Shown here: positions 35,970 through 46,559 of the stretch, in pieces
Layout of the letters: every line of letters begins with the position of its first letter
Numbering within the stretch: position 1 is the first letter of the stretch
Assembly (NCBI RefSeq): GCF_028369065.1
Contig: NZ_JAQNDA010000007.1
Span: forward strand, 186,001-250,000
From: Marinobacter sp. SS21
GTDB taxonomy: Bacteria; Pseudomonadota; Gammaproteobacteria; Pseudomonadales; Oleiphilaceae
Reading direction: 5' to 3'
Length of the DNA stretch: 64,000 nt
Notes under the pieces: model-generated
What the model saw: the letters and a program-made list of their open reading frames with translations, nothing else
Database searches by the model: none
Told to the model about the DNA's origin: nothing
Program-made: the position numbers and the translations under genes

Positions 35970-36404
35970 TTAGTCCTCGACTTTTCCGCCCGCGGCTGCG
36001 ATAGCTTCGCGAGCGCCTTTGGTCACCTTCAGACCTTTGACGGTCACCGGACGAGTGAGCTCGCCGGACAAGATAACCTTCGCTTCGCGGATTTCTTCGC
36101 GAATGATGTCAGCCTTCTTCAGCGCTGCGAGATCAGCCACATCACCTTCAACCTTTGCCAATTCGTTGAGACGAATCTCAGCGACGTAACGCTGTTGACG
36201 TGAAGTGAAGCCGAACTTCGGCAGACGACGGGCCAACGGCTGCTGGCCGCCCTCGAATCCGGGTGCGACGCTGCCACCAGAACGGGCTTTCAAACCCTTG
36301 TGTCCACGACCGGCGGTTTTACCGAGACCGCTACCGATACCGCGACCGACGCGCTTGGCGTTCGGACGTGAACCGGGTTCTGGGCTAAGTTCGTTCAAAC
36401 GCAT
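35970..36404 (-). CDS. rplO: 50S ribosomal protein L15
   Basis: L15 is a late 50S assembly protein. The 144-aa sequence starts [37 protein letters not shown], the glycine-rich extension that threads into 23S rRNA, and has [21 protein letters not shown] at the C terminus. It lies between rpmD (1 base) and secY. Confidence 0.98.
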   Translation of the reverse strand: MRLNELSPEPGSRPNAKRVGRGIGSGLGKTAGRGHKGLKARSGGSVAPGFEGGQQPLARRLPKFGFTSRQQRYVAEIRLNELAKVEGDVADLAALKKADIIREEIREAKVILSGELTRPVTVKGLKVTKGAREAIAAAGGKVED

Positions 36405-36405
36405 C

Positions 36406-36594
36406 TTAGTTCTCCTCCACCCGAACCAGGTAGTTCACCTTGTTGATCATGCCGCGAACGGAAGGCGTGTCTTCCACTTCTACGGTATGACCGATTTTGC
36501 GAAGACCCAGGCCCTTCACACACAGTTTGTGCTTGGGCTGACAGCTGATCGGGCTGCGGGTCAGTGTAACCTTGATCTTTTTAGCATTCGCCAT
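36406..36594 (-). CDS. rpmD: 50S ribosomal protein L30
   Basis: The 62-aa protein starts [59 protein letters not shown], the full L30 fold. The frame is open further upstream, but that extension is antisense-like sequence inside rpsE. The ATG at 36594 gives the family length. Confidence 0.97.
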   Translation of the reverse strand: MANAKKIKVTLTRSPISCQPKHKLCVKGLGLRKIGHTVEVEDTPSVRGMINKVNYLVRVEEN

Positions 36595-36598
36595 GACT

Positions 36599-37099
36599 TC
36601 AACCCAGAATATCTTCCACGGTCTTGCCGCGCTTGGCTGCGATATCTTCAGGCGCTTGCATGGCCTGGAGACCCTTGATAGTGGAACGGACAACGTTGAC
36701 CGGATTGGTCGACCCGTAACACTTGGACAGTACGTTCTGAACACCGGCTACTTCCAGCACTGCGCGCATCGCGCCACCGGCGATAATACCAGTACCCTCA
36801 GAGGCTGGCTGCATGTATACCTTGGAGCCGCCGTGAACGGCCTTCACCGGGTATTGCAGGGTGTTGCCGTCCAATGCGACGTCCACCATATTCTTACGAG
36901 CCGCTTCCATGGCCTTCTGGATCGCAACCGGCACCTCACGGGCCTTGCCACGACCAAAACCAACGCGACCCTTGCCATCACCAACCACAGTCAGGGCGGT
37001 GAAAGCGAAGATACGACCACCTTTAACAACCTTGGCAACGCGGTTGACCTGAACCAGCTTTTCCTGGAGCTCAGGCGCCTTCTGTTCGTTAACGCTCAT
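36599..37099 (-). CDS. rpsE: 30S ribosomal protein S5
   Basis: S5 affects decoding accuracy and mRNA unwinding. The 166-aa protein starts [31 protein letters not shown]. It has the dsRNA-binding domain with [26 protein letters not shown] and a C-terminal domain with [30 protein letters not shown] used the ATG at 37099; the earlier in-frame GTG overlaps the ribosome site. Confidence 0.98.
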   Translation of the reverse strand: MSVNEQKAPELQEKLVQVNRVAKVVKGGRIFAFTALTVVGDGKGRVGFGRGKAREVPVAIQKAMEAARKNMVDVALDGNTLQYPVKAVHGGSKVYMQPASEGTGIIAGGAMRAVLEVAGVQNVLSKCYGSTNPVNVVRSTIKGLQAMQAPEDIAAKRGKTVEDILG

Positions 37100-37111
37100 C
37101 TTCTCCACCTC

Positions 37112-37459
37112 TTAGAATTGCAAGCCAGCTTCGCGAGCCGCGTCGGCAAGTGCCTGAACCCGGCCGTGATAACGGTAACCGGAACGGTCAAAGGCAACCT
37201 TCTCTACGCCAGCAGCCTTGGCTCGCTCAGCGATCAGCTGACCAACCTTCTTGGCGGCGTCGACGTTACCGGTAGCGCCTTGGCGCAGTTCCTTGTCCAG
37301 TGTGGAGGCAGTGGCCAGAACCTTGCTGCCGTCTGCAGTGGTGACCTGGGCGTACATGTGCCGCGGTGTACGATGTACACACAGACGGCTGGTACCCAGC
37401 TCACGAATCTTCATACGCACCTTACGTGCGCGACGCAGTCTTTCGATATTCGCGCTCAT
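37112..37459 (-). CDS. rplR: 50S ribosomal protein L18
   Basis: L18 binds 5S rRNA with L5 and L25. The 115-aa protein begins [39 protein letters not shown] and ends [31 protein letters not shown], the family signature. It lies between rplF and rpsE. Confidence 0.98.
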   Translation of the reverse strand: MSANIERLRRARKVRMKIRELGTSRLCVHRTPRHMYAQVTTADGSKVLATASTLDKELRQGATGNVDAAKKVGQLIAERAKAAGVEKVAFDRSGYRYHGRVQALADAAREAGLQF

Positions 37460-37468
37460 AGTCCCGCC

Positions 37469-38002
37469 TTATTTCTTCTTGGCTTCTTTGCGTCGTACAT
37501 GCTCATCCGCATAACGTACACCTTTGCCCTTGTAGGGCTCGGGCGGACGGTAAGCGCGGATTTCCGCAGCGACCTGACCAACCTGTTGCTTATCGATCCC
37601 GCGGATAACGACTTCCGTCTGCGACGGAGTTTCAGCGGTGATCCCCTCGGGCAGCTCATACTCGACCGGGTGAGAGAAACCCAGAGTCAGGTTGAGCTTT
37701 TTGCCCTGCGCCTGGGCACGATAACCAACGCCCACAAGCTGGAGTTTACGCTCGAAGCCCGCAGACACACCGGTCACCATGTTGTTGACCAGTGCACGAG
37801 TGGTACCTGCGAGAGCGCGGGACTGCTTGGCGCCATCACGGGCAGCAAAGCGCAGGACGTTCTCTTCCTGCGTAACTTCTACTGCCTGATGTACGTTGAA
37901 TTGGAGCGCTCCCTTGGAGCCCTTCACATTGATTTCCTGTCCGTTCAGCTTAACCTCAACACCGGAAGGCAGCACGACAGGATTATTGGCAACCCTGGAC
38001 AT
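37469..38002 (-). CDS. rplF: 50S ribosomal protein L6
   Basis: L6 sits near the factor-binding site. The 177-aa protein has two similar domains: [24 protein letters not shown] at the start and the conserved [24 protein letters not shown] at the end. Length equals E. coli L6. Confidence 0.98.
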   Translation of the reverse strand: MSRVANNPVVLPSGVEVKLNGQEINVKGSKGALQFNVHQAVEVTQEENVLRFAARDGAKQSRALAGTTRALVNNMVTGVSAGFERKLQLVGVGYRAQAQGKKLNLTLGFSHPVEYELPEGITAETPSQTEVVIRGIDKQQVGQVAAEIRAYRPPEPYKGKGVRYADEHVRRKEAKKK

Positions 38003-38011
38003 GTGTATCTC

Positions 38012-38404
38012 CTAGAATACGGTGCAGATGACTTCGCCACCCACGCCAGCAGCACGTGCGGCGCGGTCGGTCATAACGCCTTTGGACGTAGACACGATGG
38101 CAACCCCTAAACCGCCGGCAACTTTCGGCAGTTCCCCAGCGCCCTTGTACTGACGCAGACTCGGACGGCTGACCCGCTGAATCTCTTCGATAACCGGCTT
38201 ACCGCCGAAGTATTTCAGAGTGATGGTCAGCTCAGGCTTGGCATCGGCTGAAACGGAAAAGTCTTCAACGTAACCCTCGTCCTTCAGGACCTGGGCCACG
38301 GAGACCTTAAACTTGGAAGATGGCATGGCCACGTCGGCCTTCTGTGCCATCTGTGCATTACGAATACGAGTAATCATATCCGCAAGCGTGTCTTGCATGC
38401 TCAT
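38012..38404 (-). CDS. rpsH: 30S ribosomal protein S8
   Basis: S8 binds the central domain of 16S rRNA and in E. coli is the translational repressor of the spc operon. The 130-aa protein starts [22 protein letters not shown] and ends [27 protein letters not shown] in the family pattern. The open frame extends upstream; ATG at 38404 gives the normal length. Confidence 0.98.
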   Translation of the reverse strand: MSMQDTLADMITRIRNAQMAQKADVAMPSSKFKVSVAQVLKDEGYVEDFSVSADAKPELTITLKYFGGKPVIEEIQRVSRPSLRQYKGAGELPKVAGGLGVAIVSTSKGVMTDRAARAAGVGGEVICTVF

Positions 38405-38494
38405 TGGTATGAGGCTCCTGATCTTTTTAGTTGTGCAGCGGCTTGCCGCACCGCTTACCAACGGGCACCTTCACCTTACGGGAAGGCGCCTACC

Positions 38495-38800
38495 TTACCA
38501 GCTTGACTTGGTCAGACCCGGGACATCGCCGCGCATCCCGGTCTCACGCAGTTTAATGCGTGAAAGCTGGAACTTGCGCAGAACGCCATGGGGACGACCG
38601 GTAACCTGGCAGCGGTTACGCAGGCGCGCTGGGCTCGCGTTACGAGGAAGCTGTTGCAGCTTCATCTGAGCGTCCCAACGGTCTTCGTCGCTGGTATTCG
38701 GGTTCTTGATAATTGCCTTGAGCTCGGCGCGCTTGACTGCATACTTAGCCACAGTCTTTTCGCGCTTGAGCTCGCGGTTTTTCATGGAAACCTTAGCCAT
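38495..38800 (-). CDS. rpsN: 30S ribosomal protein S14 (zinc-free long form)
   Basis: The 101-aa protein is the long C-minus type of S14. It ends [51 protein letters not shown] and has a single Cys in place of the CxxC-CxxC zinc site of the short form. It belongs to the 30S head. It lies between rplE and rpsH. Confidence 0.98.
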   Translation of the reverse strand: MAKVSMKNRELKREKTVAKYAVKRAELKAIIKNPNTSDEDRWDAQMKLQQLPRNASPARLRNRCQVTGRPHGVLRKFQLSRIKLRETGMRGDVPGLTKSSW

Positions 38801-38812
38801 TACACGGATTCC

Positions 38813-39352
38813 TTATTTCTTGAACGGAAAGCCAAAGGCTTTCAACAGTTCGCGACCTTCATCATCGGTACCGGCAGAGGTGGTGATGGTGATATCCAGC
38901 CCGCGGATCTTGTCGACCTTGTCGTACTCGATCTCAGGGAAGATGATCTGCTCACGAACACCCATGCTATAGTTACCGCGACCGTCGAATGACTTGGGGT
39001 TCAGACCACGGAAGTCACGAACGCGAGGAATCGCGATGTGAACCAAACGGTCGAAGAAGTCCCACATGCGCTCGCCGCGCAGCGTCACTTTACAGCCAAT
39101 CGGCCACCCTTCACGGATTTTGAAGCCCGCAACGGATTTGCGCGCCTTGGTAACAACAACTTTTTGGCCGGTCAGAGCTTCGAGGTCTGCCACGGCATTT
39201 TCAATCAGCTTTTTGTCACCAACCGCTTCGCCAACACCCATATTCAGGGTGATCTTTTCGATACGCGGCACCTGCATTACGTTCTTGTAGCCGAACTCTT
39301 GCTGCAGGGCGGGTACCACTTCCTTACTGTACTGCTCTTTCATATTAAGCAT
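38813..39352 (-). CDS. rplE: 50S ribosomal protein L5
   Basis: L5 binds 5S rRNA and forms bridge B1b to the 30S head. The 179-aa protein has [24 protein letters not shown]-like [32 protein letters not shown] and [23 protein letters not shown]. The ATG at 39352 gives the exact E. coli length and follows GGTGG; three further in-frame codons upstream lead to a GTG. Confidence 0.97.
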   Translation of the reverse strand: MLNMKEQYSKEVVPALQQEFGYKNVMQVPRIEKITLNMGVGEAVGDKKLIENAVADLEALTGQKVVVTKARKSVAGFKIREGWPIGCKVTLRGERMWDFFDRLVHIAIPRVRDFRGLNPKSFDGRGNYSMGVREQIIFPEIEYDKVDKIRGLDITITTSAGTDDEGRELLKAFGFPFKK

Positions 39353-39367
39353 CGTAACCACCACCGC

Positions 39368-39688
39368 TTACTGGTTATCGACAGCTTCGTTCGTGGACTT
39401 GAAGATCCGCACCTTGGCGCCGTCTTCCTTGATCTGGAAGCCTACGCGATCGGCCTTGCCGGTCTGCGGATTAAAAATAGCCACGTTTGAAGCCTGGATA
39501 GGTGCTTCTTTCTCGACGATTCCACCTGGAGTGCCGAGCATCGGGTTGGGCTTGGTGTGTTTCTTGATCATATTGATGCCAGAAACAACGAGACGGCCAT
39601 CATCCTGAACCTTCAGGACTTTACCACGTTTGCCCTTGTCTTTCCCGGTGGTGACGATCACTTCGTCATCGCGTTTGATCTTTTTCAT
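39368..39688 (-). CDS. rplX: 50S ribosomal protein L24
   Basis: L24 starts 50S assembly. The 106-aa protein begins [49 protein letters not shown], a KOW-type fold, and ends with the lysine-rich family tail. It lies between rplN and rplE. Confidence 0.98.
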   Translation of the reverse strand: MKKIKRDDEVIVTTGKDKGKRGKVLKVQDDGRLVVSGINMIKKHTKPNPMLGTPGGIVEKEAPIQASNVAIFNPQTGKADRVGFQIKEDGAKVRIFKSTNEAVDNQ

Positions 39689-39704
39689 AACCGGCCTCTA
39701 GTCC

Positions 39705-40073
39705 TTACAGTACTTCGGGTGCCAGTGAAATAATTTTCATGAACTTTTCATTACGCAGTTCACGGGTAACCGGTCCGAAGATACGGGTACCAATCGGTGC
39801 GTCCTGATTGTTCAGAAGTACAGCCGCGTTTCCGTCAAAACGGATCAGCGACCCGTCGGGACGACGCACACCTTTACGGGTACGTACCACGACAGCGTTC
39901 AGGACCTGGCCTTTCTTCACCTTACCGCGGGGGATGGCTTCCTTAACGGTCACCTTGATGATATCTCCCACGCTGGCATAACGCCGATGTGAACCGCCCA
40001 GGACCTTGATGCACTGAACTTGACGTGCACCGCTGTTGTCCGCGACTTCAAGCATTGTTTGAGTCTGAATCAT
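39705..40073 (-). CDS. rplN: 50S ribosomal protein L14
   Basis: L14 contacts the 30S subunit. The 122-aa sequence starts [46 protein letters not shown] and ends [23 protein letters not shown]. It is the first gene of the spc set in E. coli; no separate promoter was identified in the 58 bases after rpsQ. Confidence 0.98.
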   Translation of the reverse strand: MIQTQTMLEVADNSGARQVQCIKVLGGSHRRYASVGDIIKVTVKEAIPRGKVKKGQVLNAVVVRTRKGVRRPDGSLIRFDGNAAVLLNNQDAPIGTRIFGPVTRELRNEKFMKIISLAPEVL

Positions 40074-40131
40074 GGTTGTTCTCCAGCAGAAACCACTTTG
40101 CCGTTACGACAAGACTCACCGTCCGGGCGAG

Positions 40132-40398
40132 TTACACCTTGGATGCACGTTCGGTGACTTCTACCAGGGCCCAGCTCTTGGTCTTGGAGACCGGACGGGT
40201 TTCCTGGATGGTTACGATGTCGCCGATGTTGCACTGATTGCTCTCATCGTGAGCGTGTACTTTGGTTGAACGCTTCACGTACTTGCCGTACAGCGGGTGC
40301 TTAACCCGACGTTCAACCAGAACCACGATGGACTTCTCCATCTTGTTGCTCACGACCTTGCCGCTCAGGGTTCTGGCAGTTTTGGTAGCTTCGGTCAT
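40132..40398 (-). CDS. rpsQ: 30S ribosomal protein S17
   Basis: The 88-aa protein starts [52 protein letters not shown], the S17 OB fold. AGGA seven bases upstream supports the ATG at 40398. It is the last gene of the S10 operon order. Confidence 0.98.
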   Translation of the reverse strand: MTEATKTARTLSGKVVSNKMEKSIVVLVERRVKHPLYGKYVKRSTKVHAHDESNQCNIGDIVTIQETRPVSKTKSWALVEVTERASKV

Positions 40399-40399
40399 G

Positions 40400-40591
40400 T
40401 TACTGTCCTGCCTTTTCATTCAAAACTGTTTTGACGCGAGCAATGTCACGCTTCACCTTGCCGACCAAGTGAGACTGATTCAGCTGACCTGTCGCCTTGC
40501 GCATGCGCAGGTTGAACTGCTCTTTCAGCAGGTCGATCAGCTCGTTGTTCAGCTCCTCGACTGATTTTTCACGCAGCTCTGTTGCTTTCAT
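40400..40591 (-). CDS. rpmC: 50S ribosomal protein L29
   Basis: The 63-aa two-helix protein begins [37 protein letters not shown], a full match to L29, which sits at the tunnel exit beside L23. The start ATG overlaps the rplP stop by one base. Confidence 0.98.
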   Translation of the reverse strand: MKATELREKSVEELNNELIDLLKEQFNLRMRKATGQLNQSHLVGKVKRDIARVKTVLNEKAGQ

Positions 40592-41004
40592 CACATCACT
40601 GTCCTCGTAACAAAGGTGGTCGACACAGGCAGTTTAGCGGCGGCCAGAGTAAAGGCCTCGCGCGCAACGTCCTCGGCAACACCTTCCATCTCGTACAGCA
40701 TCTTGCCGGGCTGAATCTCAGCCACCCAGTACTCGACAGAACCCTTACCTTTACCCATCCGTACTTCAAGCGGCTTGCCGGTGATCGGCTTGTCCGGGAA
40801 AACCCGAATCCAGATCTTTCCGCCCCGCTTGATCCGACGAGTCATGGTCCGACGTGCCGCCTCAATCTGGCGTGCAGTTATACGGCCACGGCTGGTCGCT
40901 TTCAATCCGTACTCACCGAAGCTCACCTTGTTACCGCGGTGCGCTAGACCCGAGTTACGGCCTTTCATTACCTTGCGAAATTTGGTGCGTTTTGGCTGCA
41001 GCAT
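40591..41004 (-). CDS. rplP: 50S ribosomal protein L16
   Basis: L16 organises the aminoacyl-tRNA site of the 50S. The 137-aa protein starts [36 protein letters not shown] and has RKTMTRR-like [24 protein letters not shown] and [10 protein letters not shown]. It overlaps rpmC by one base. Confidence 0.98.
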   Translation of the reverse strand: MLQPKRTKFRKVMKGRNSGLAHRGNKVSFGEYGLKATSRGRITARQIEAARRTMTRRIKRGGKIWIRVFPDKPITGKPLEVRMGKGKGSVEYWVAEIQPGKMLYEMEGVAEDVAREAFTLAAAKLPVSTTFVTRTVM

Positions 41005-41016
41005 ACGAGTGCCCCT

Positions 41017-41700
41017 TTACTTAGAACCTTTCTTGCGAGAGGCATTCTTGTCGGCACGGACCTGCTCCATACCACCAAGAATCTCGCCCTTGAAGATCCA
41101 TACCTTAACGCCGATAACGCCGTAGGTGGTGTGCGCTTCATAAGTCGCGTAATCAATATCTGCACGCAGAGTGTGCAGCGGAACACGACCTTCGCGATAC
41201 CACTCGGAACGGGCGATTTCAGCACCCCCAAGACGGCCACCGACCTGGATCTTGATACCCTTTGCGCCTTGACGCATTGCGTTCTGAACCGCGCGCTTCA
41301 TGGCACGACGGAACATGACACGACGCTCCAGCTGACCAGCAACATTCTGGGCAACCAGGCGGGCATCCAGATCCGGCTTGCGGACCTCTTCGATGTTGAT
41401 GTGAACAGGCACACCCATCATGCCGCTAACTTCGCGACGCAGACGGTCAACATCTTCACCCTTCTTACCGATAACAATACCGGGACGGGCAGTATGGATC
41501 GTGATGCGTGCGTTCTGAGCAGGGCGCTCGATCACAATCTTGCTGACAGACGCCTTTTCCAGACGCTTGTCGAGGAATTCGCGAACCTGAATGTCGTTCA
41601 GCAGGTTTTTCGCGTATTCCTTTTTCTCGGCATACCAGACTGAGTTGTGCTCTTTGATCACACCCAGGCGAATGCCGGTTGGATTTACTTTATGACCCAT
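41017..41700 (-). CDS. rpsC: 30S ribosomal protein S3
   Basis: S3 lines the mRNA entry channel. The 227-aa protein begins [29 protein letters not shown], has the KH domain ([20 protein letters not shown]) and the C-terminal [48 protein letters not shown]. Confidence 0.98.
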   Translation of the reverse strand: MGHKVNPTGIRLGVIKEHNSVWYAEKKEYAKNLLNDIQVREFLDKRLEKASVSKIVIERPAQNARITIHTARPGIVIGKKGEDVDRLRREVSGMMGVPVHINIEEVRKPDLDARLVAQNVAGQLERRVMFRRAMKRAVQNAMRQGAKGIKIQVGGRLGGAEIARSEWYREGRVPLHTLRADIDYATYEAHTTYGVIGVKVWIFKGEILGGMEQVRADKNASRKKGSK

Positions 41701-41711
41701 CTGAGCATCTC

Positions 41712-42044
41712 CTACTTGTCGGCGACCTTGACGGTGATATGACAGGTGCGCTTGAAAATACGGTCAGCGCGCCCCTTGGCTCGAGCCTTGATTCGCTTGA
41801 GCGTCGGACCTTCATCCACCATGATGGTGGAAACCCGCAGATCATCTACGTCCAGACCTTCGTTGTGCTCAGCATTGGCAATCGCAGACTCAAGAGCTTT
41901 CTTGATAACTACGGCCGCCTTTTTTGGGCTGAAAGTCAGAATGTTCAGGGCGTCCTCAACAGCCTTGCCGCGTACCTGGTCAGCCACAAGACGTGCTTTC
42001 TGAGCAGAGAGGCGAGCGCCCTTGTACTTAGCCGCTACTTCCAT
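41712..42044 (-). CDS. rplV: 50S ribosomal protein L22
   Basis: L22 lines the peptide tunnel. The 110-aa protein starts [34 protein letters not shown] and contains the tunnel hairpin [34 protein letters not shown] before the ATG at 42044 supports it; five codons upstream form a non-conserved extension. Confidence 0.97.
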   Translation of the reverse strand: MEVAAKYKGARLSAQKARLVADQVRGKAVEDALNILTFSPKKAAVVIKKALESAIANAEHNEGLDVDDLRVSTIMVDEGPTLKRIKARAKGRADRIFKRTCHITVKVADK

Positions 42045-42061
42045 TTCTATTCCCCTCACAA

Positions 42062-42337
42062 TCAGCGTTTAGCTTTCTTGTCGGCTGCATGGCCACGGTA
42101 GGTCCGCGTTGCCGCGAACTCACCCAGCTTATGACCGACCATGTCTTCGGTGACATAGACAGGCACGTGTTGCTTGCCGTTATGGACTGCAATGGTCAGG
42201 CCTACCATCTCCGGGAAGATTGTTGACCGGCGGGACCAGGTTTTGATCGGCCGCTTGTCGTTAGCTTCCAGAGCTGCCTCGACCTTCTTCAACAGATGCA
42301 GGTCTATAAAAGGACCTTTCTTCAAAGAACGTGGCAC
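42062..42337 (-). CDS. rpsS: 30S ribosomal protein S19
   Basis: The 91-aa protein begins [55 protein letters not shown] and ends [21 protein letters not shown], the S19 signature. It pairs with S13 in the 30S head. Confidence 0.98.
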   Translation of the reverse strand: MPRSLKKGPFIDLHLLKKVEAALEANDKRPIKTWSRRSTIFPEMVGLTIAVHNGKQHVPVYVTEDMVGHKLGEFAATRTYRGHAADKKAKR

Positions 42338-42360
42338 AGCATTTACCTCTATGTAGTCGT

Positions 42361-43188
42361 TTACTTGGCCGAACGACGACGTACGATCATTTTGTCAGTA
42401 CGCTTGTTCTTACGAGTTTTATGCCCTTTGGTCGGCACACCCCAAGGAGTTACAGGGTGACGTCCACCAGAGGTACGCCCTTCACCACCACCGTGTGGGT
42501 GGTCAACTGGGTTCATAGCAACACCACGCACTGTCGGCCGCTTGCCACGCCAACGTGATGCACCCGCTTTACCAAGCTGCTTGAGGCTGTGCTCGCTGTT
42601 GGAAACTTCACCCAACGTTGCGCGACACTCAACAAGCACCTTACGCATTTCACCTGAGCGCAGGCGGAGGGTGGCGTAAGCACCTTCACGCGCTACCAGC
42701 TGTACGGATGCGCCCGCGGAGCGAGCCAGCTGAGCACCTTTGCCAGGCTTGAGTTCGACGCAGTGAATGACGGAACCGACCGGAATGTTCCGGATTGGCA
42801 ACGTGCTACCCACCTTAATCGGCGCGTCGACGCCGGAACGCACTTGATCCCCTACACTGACACCTTTGGGAGCGATGATGTAACGACGCTCGCCATCGGC
42901 ATACTTCAGGAGCGCAATGTGCGCGGAGCGGTTAGGATCGTATTCCAGGCGCTCAATAGTCGCCGGAATGCCATCTTTGGTCCGCTTGAAATCAATGACG
43001 CGGTAATGGCGCTTATGACCACCACCAATGTGACGGGTAGTGATGCGACCAAAATGGTTACGACCACCCGACTTGCTCTGCGATTCGACCAACGGTTCGT
43101 AAGGGCGCCCTTTGTACAGGTCCGGGTTGTAGATCTTTACAACGTGACGGCGGCCAGCAGATGTTGGTTTGGTTTTGACGATCGGCAT
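42361..43188 (-). CDS. rplB: 50S ribosomal protein L2
   Basis: L2 supports the peptidyl-transferase centre. The 275-aa protein has [32 protein letters not shown], the KGP-rich middle, and the C-terminal [29 protein letters not shown] with its conserved histidine. It lies between rplW and rpsS. Confidence 0.98.
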   Translation of the reverse strand: MPIVKTKPTSAGRRHVVKIYNPDLYKGRPYEPLVESQSKSGGRNHFGRITTRHIGGGHKRHYRVIDFKRTKDGIPATIERLEYDPNRSAHIALLKYADGERRYIIAPKGVSVGDQVRSGVDAPIKVGSTLPIRNIPVGSVIHCVELKPGKGAQLARSAGASVQLVAREGAYATLRLRSGEMRKVLVECRATLGEVSNSEHSLKQLGKAGASRWRGKRPTVRGVAMNPVDHPHGGGEGRTSGGRHPVTPWGVPTKGHKTRKNKRTDKMIVRRRSAK

Positions 43189-43205
43189 ATTACGACCCCT
43201 TTACC

Positions 43206-43499
43206 TTATTCCACATCCAGAAAATCGATGTCCTGACCTTCCGCAAGCTTTACATAAGCCTTACGGATGTCATTACGCTTGCCGAAACCGCGGACAGTAC
43301 GCTTGAGCTTACCTTTACGGTTCAGAACCTGAACACCTTCGACAGTGACGTTGAACAACTGCTCAACGGCTTTCTTGATCTCCGGCTTGGTGGCATCAGG
43401 GGCAACGCGAAACACCACCTGACCACGCTCTGCTGCCAGAGACGCTTTCTCTGATACGTGCGGTCCCAGAAGAACCTTGTAAATACGCTCCTGATTCAT
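43206..43499 (-). CDS. rplW: 50S ribosomal protein L23
   Basis: L23 is the docking site for trigger factor and SRP at the tunnel exit. The 97-aa protein shows [58 protein letters not shown]. It overlaps the rplD stop by four bases (ATGA). Confidence 0.98.
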   Translation of the reverse strand: MNQERIYKVLLGPHVSEKASLAAERGQVVFRVAPDATKPEIKKAVEQLFNVTVEGVQVLNRKGKLKRTVRGFGKRNDIRKAYVKLAEGQDIDFLDVE

Positions 43500-44101
43500 C
43501 CCAGCATCTCCTCAATCTTCTTCAGAGCCGGAACGGTAACCACAACCTTGTCGAATGCCACCAGACTAACCGGATCAAGACCAGCCACGTCACGAACGTC
43601 GACGTGTGGAACATTGCGGGAAGCCAGGTGCAGGTTCTGCTCAACACTCTCGGCCAGGATCAGAGCATTGCTAACACCCAGATCCTTGAGCTTTGCATTG
43701 AAGGCTTTGGTCTTGGGGGATTCGACCGCAATCTCATCCACCACGACCAGACGCTCCTGACGAACCAACTCGGAAAAGATGGAACGCATGGCTGCGCGAT
43801 ACATCTTACGGTTGATCTTCTGCTCGTAGCTCTGAGGCTTGGCAGCGAACGTCACACCACCAGAACGCCACAGCGGACTGCGAATGGTGCCCGCACGAGC
43901 TCGACCAGTACCCTTCTGACGCCACGGCTTCTTACCACCACCGCTGACTTCTGAACGGGTCTTCTGAGCCCGGGTACCCTGCCGACCACCTGACAGATAG
44001 GCAGTAACAACCTGGTGAACCAGCGACTCGTTAAATTCTTTGGCGAATGTAGCATCGGAAACCGAGATTCCCTTGCCACTACCTGTAATAGTCAATTCCA
44101 T
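43496..44101 (-). CDS. rplD: 50S ribosomal protein L4
   Basis: The 201-aa protein has the extended loop [67 protein letters not shown] that reaches the tunnel. In E. coli, L4 represses the S10 operon. Here the visible S10 leader is only about 55 bases, shorter than the E. coli regulatory leader. Confidence 0.98.
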   Translation of the reverse strand: MELTITGSGKGISVSDATFAKEFNESLVHQVVTAYLSGGRQGTRAQKTRSEVSGGGKKPWRQKGTGRARAGTIRSPLWRSGGVTFAAKPQSYEQKINRKMYRAAMRSIFSELVRQERLVVVDEIAVESPKTKAFNAKLKDLGVSNALILAESVEQNLHLASRNVPHVDVRDVAGLDPVSLVAFDKVVVTVPALKKIEEMLG

Positions 44102-44112
44102 CGCACCGCTCC

Positions 44113-44751
44113 TCAGGCTTTAACTGCAGGCTTGATGACAACGTTGCCGCCGGTAGCACCAGGCACAGCACCACGGATCAACAGCAAATTGCGCTCAGCA
44201 TCGACACGGACGACCTGCAGGTTCTGCACAGTGACCTGCGCGTTACCCATCTGTCCGGCCATCTTCTTGCCTTTGAAAACCCGGCCCGGAGTCTGGTTCT
44301 GACCAATAGAACCAGGAGCACGGTGAGACAGCGAGTTACCGTGAGTCGCGTCCTGCATGGTGAAGTTCCAGCGCTTTACACCGCCCTGAAACCCCTTACC
44401 CTTGGACTGCCCGGTGGCATCTACAATCTGGCCATCTGCAAAGATGGAAGCAGTAATCTCGCCTCCGGCAGCCAGATCTTCACCTTCGCCGTCCGCGAGA
44501 CGGAATTCCCACAGACCACGACCAGCCTCGACACCCGCCTTAGCGAAGTGACCTGCTGCACCCTTGGTGACACGGGAGGAACGACGCGTACCGACGGTTA
44601 CCTGAACCGCACGATAGCCATCGCTTTCGAGAGTTTTGAGTTGGGTAATGCGATTGGGCTCAACCTCAATTACCGTAACGGGCAGCGACTGCCCATCTTC
44701 CGTAAAAATACGGGTCATACCGGCCTTGCGACCGACAACACCAATTGCCAT
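44113..44751 (-). CDS. rplC: 50S ribosomal protein L3
   Basis: L3 starts 50S assembly and approaches the peptidyl-transferase centre. The 212-aa protein begins [40 protein letters not shown] and has [42 protein letters not shown] with the glutamine methylated by PrmB in E. coli. Confidence 0.98.
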   Translation of the reverse strand: MAIGVVGRKAGMTRIFTEDGQSLPVTVIEVEPNRITQLKTLESDGYRAVQVTVGTRRSSRVTKGAAGHFAKAGVEAGRGLWEFRLADGEGEDLAAGGEITASIFADGQIVDATGQSKGKGFQGGVKRWNFTMQDATHGNSLSHRAPGSIGQNQTPGRVFKGKKMAGQMGNAQVTVQNLQVVRVDAERNLLLIRGAVPGATGGNVVIKPAVKA

Positions 44752-44827
44752 GTTTCACCTCTTCAGTGTACGGGGCTCTCACCCTCTATGGCCTTATGAC
44801 AGTTACACAGACTAATACCGGGCGGTA

Positions 44828-45172
<345 letters not shown>

Positions 45173-45200
45173 TTAGCCGACCTTCAAAAAAAGGAGCCGC

Positions 45201-45229
45201 ATTGTATGCAGAATACCCAACCATGTCAA
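45201..45229 (-). promoter_or_regulatory. promoter of the S10 operon
   Basis: On the minus strand TTGACA (45224-45229) and TACAAT (45201-45206) are spaced 17 bases. The following GCGGCTCC is a GC-rich discriminator typical of stringently controlled promoters. The expected start is about 55 bases before rpsJ. Confidence 0.85.
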
Positions 45230-45276
45230 GCGACACGCCGGCCGCGACACAGAGGGGCAATTCCGTTCCCAGCGAT

Positions 45277-45306
45277 GAAAAAGGGGGCTGCGACGCAGCC
45301 CCCTTT
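45277..45306 (-). terminator. intrinsic terminator after tufA
   Basis: GGGGGCTGCG pairs with CGCAGCCCCC (45283-45303), followed on the minus strand by a T-run. It lies 22 bases after the tufA stop and separates the str operon from the S10 promoter. Confidence 0.92.
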
Positions 45307-45328
45307 CCGCAATCGAAAGAGTCGCTAA

Positions 45329-46525
45329 TTACTCTACGATCTTGGAAACAACGCCGGCGCCGACGGTACGACCGCCTTCACGGATGGCGAAGCGCAAACC
45401 TTCTTCCATCGCGATCGGAGCGATCAGCGTCACGTCCATCTTGACGTTGTCGCCCGGCATTACCATTTCAACACCTTCCGGCAGCTCACAGGAACCGGTC
45501 ACGTCAGTGGTCCGGAAGTAGAACTGCGGACGGTAGCCCTTGAAGAACGGAGTGTGACGACCACCCTCTTCCTTGCTCAGGACATACACTTCGCACTCGA
45601 ACTTGGTGTGCGGCTTGATGGAGCCCGGCACACACAGTACCTGACCACGCTCAACGTCGTCACGCTTGGTACCACGCAGCAGAACACCAACGTTCTCACC
45701 AGCACGACCTTCGTCGAGCAGCTTGCGGAACATTTCAACACCGGTACAGGTAGTGGACTGAGTATCGCGAATACCAACGATCTCAACAGTATCACCAACC
45801 TTGACGATGCCGCGCTCAACACGACCGGTAACTACGGTACCACGACCGGAGATGGAGAAGACGTCCTCGATCGGCATCAGGAACGGCTGATCGATGGCAC
45901 GCTCCGGCTCGGGGATGTAGTCATCCAGAGCCTCTACCAGCTTCTTAACAGCGGTAGTACCCATCTCGTTGTCGTCTTTACCTTCCAGCGCCATCAGCGC
46001 GGAACCGGTGATGATCGGAGTGTCGTCACCCGGGAAGTCGTAGGTGCTCAGCAGGTCACGAACTTCCATCTCGACCAGCTCCAGCAGCTCCTCATCATCA
46101 ACCATGTCCGCCTTGTTCAGGAACACAACGATGAAAGGAACGCCAACCTGACGGGACAGCAGGATGTGCTCGCGAGTCTGCGGCATTGGGCCGTCAGCCG
46201 CGGAACACACCAGGATCGCGCCGTCCATCTGGGCCGCACCGGTGATCATGTTCTTGACGTAGTCAGCGTGACCCGGGCAGTCAACGTGAGCGTAGTGACG
46301 AATCGGAGAATCGTACTCAACGTGAGAGGTTGCGATGGTGATACCACGCGCCTTCTCTTCCGGAGCATTGTCGATCTGATCGAACGCACGAACGTCGCCA
46401 CTTCCCCAGATTTCAGAGCAAACCCGAGTCAGAGCGGCGGTCAGAGTGGTTTTACCATGGTCAACGTGACCGATGGTGCCCACATTGACGTGGGGTTTAC
46501 TGCGTTCAAATTTTTCTTTAGACAC
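45329..46525 (-). CDS. tufA: elongation factor Tu, copy A (str operon)
   Basis: EF-Tu brings aminoacyl-tRNA to the ribosome as a GTP complex. The 398-aa protein has the P-loop GHVDHGKTT, switch [14 protein letters not shown] and GSAL guanine contacts, and beta domains 2 and 3 ending VSKIVE. Its protein sequence is identical to the second copy at 61912-63108. It follows fusA by 34 bases and ends before a strong terminator. Confidence 0.98.
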   Translation of the reverse strand: MSKEKFERSKPHVNVGTIGHVDHGKTTLTAALTRVCSEIWGSGDVRAFDQIDNAPEEKARGITIATSHVEYDSPIRHYAHVDCPGHADYVKNMITGAAQMDGAILVCSAADGPMPQTREHILLSRQVGVPFIVVFLNKADMVDDEELLELVEMEVRDLLSTYDFPGDDTPIITGSALMALEGKDDNEMGTTAVKKLVEALDDYIPEPERAIDQPFLMPIEDVFSISGRGTVVTGRVERGIVKVGDTVEIVGIRDTQSTTCTGVEMFRKLLDEGRAGENVGVLLRGTKRDDVERGQVLCVPGSIKPHTKFECEVYVLSKEEGGRHTPFFKGYRPQFYFRTTDVTGSCELPEGVEMVMPGDNVKMDVTLIAPIAMEEGLRFAIREGGRTVGAGVVSKIVE

Positions 46526-46559
46526 GGTTACACCTCTTCCTGTTTCTTAAGTCCTGGGA

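Noticed and set aside
36572..38110. 512-aa plus-strand frame across rpmD to rpsH
   Set aside because: It crosses five conserved ribosomal protein genes on the other strand and their gaps; it is a by-product of codon bias.
45329..46525. The duplicated 1.2-kb tuf sequence as a mobile element or assembly duplication
   Set aside because: Each copy is in its normal conserved operon (str; tRNA-tufB-secE) with different flanks and silent differences, which is the standard two-tuf arrangement.
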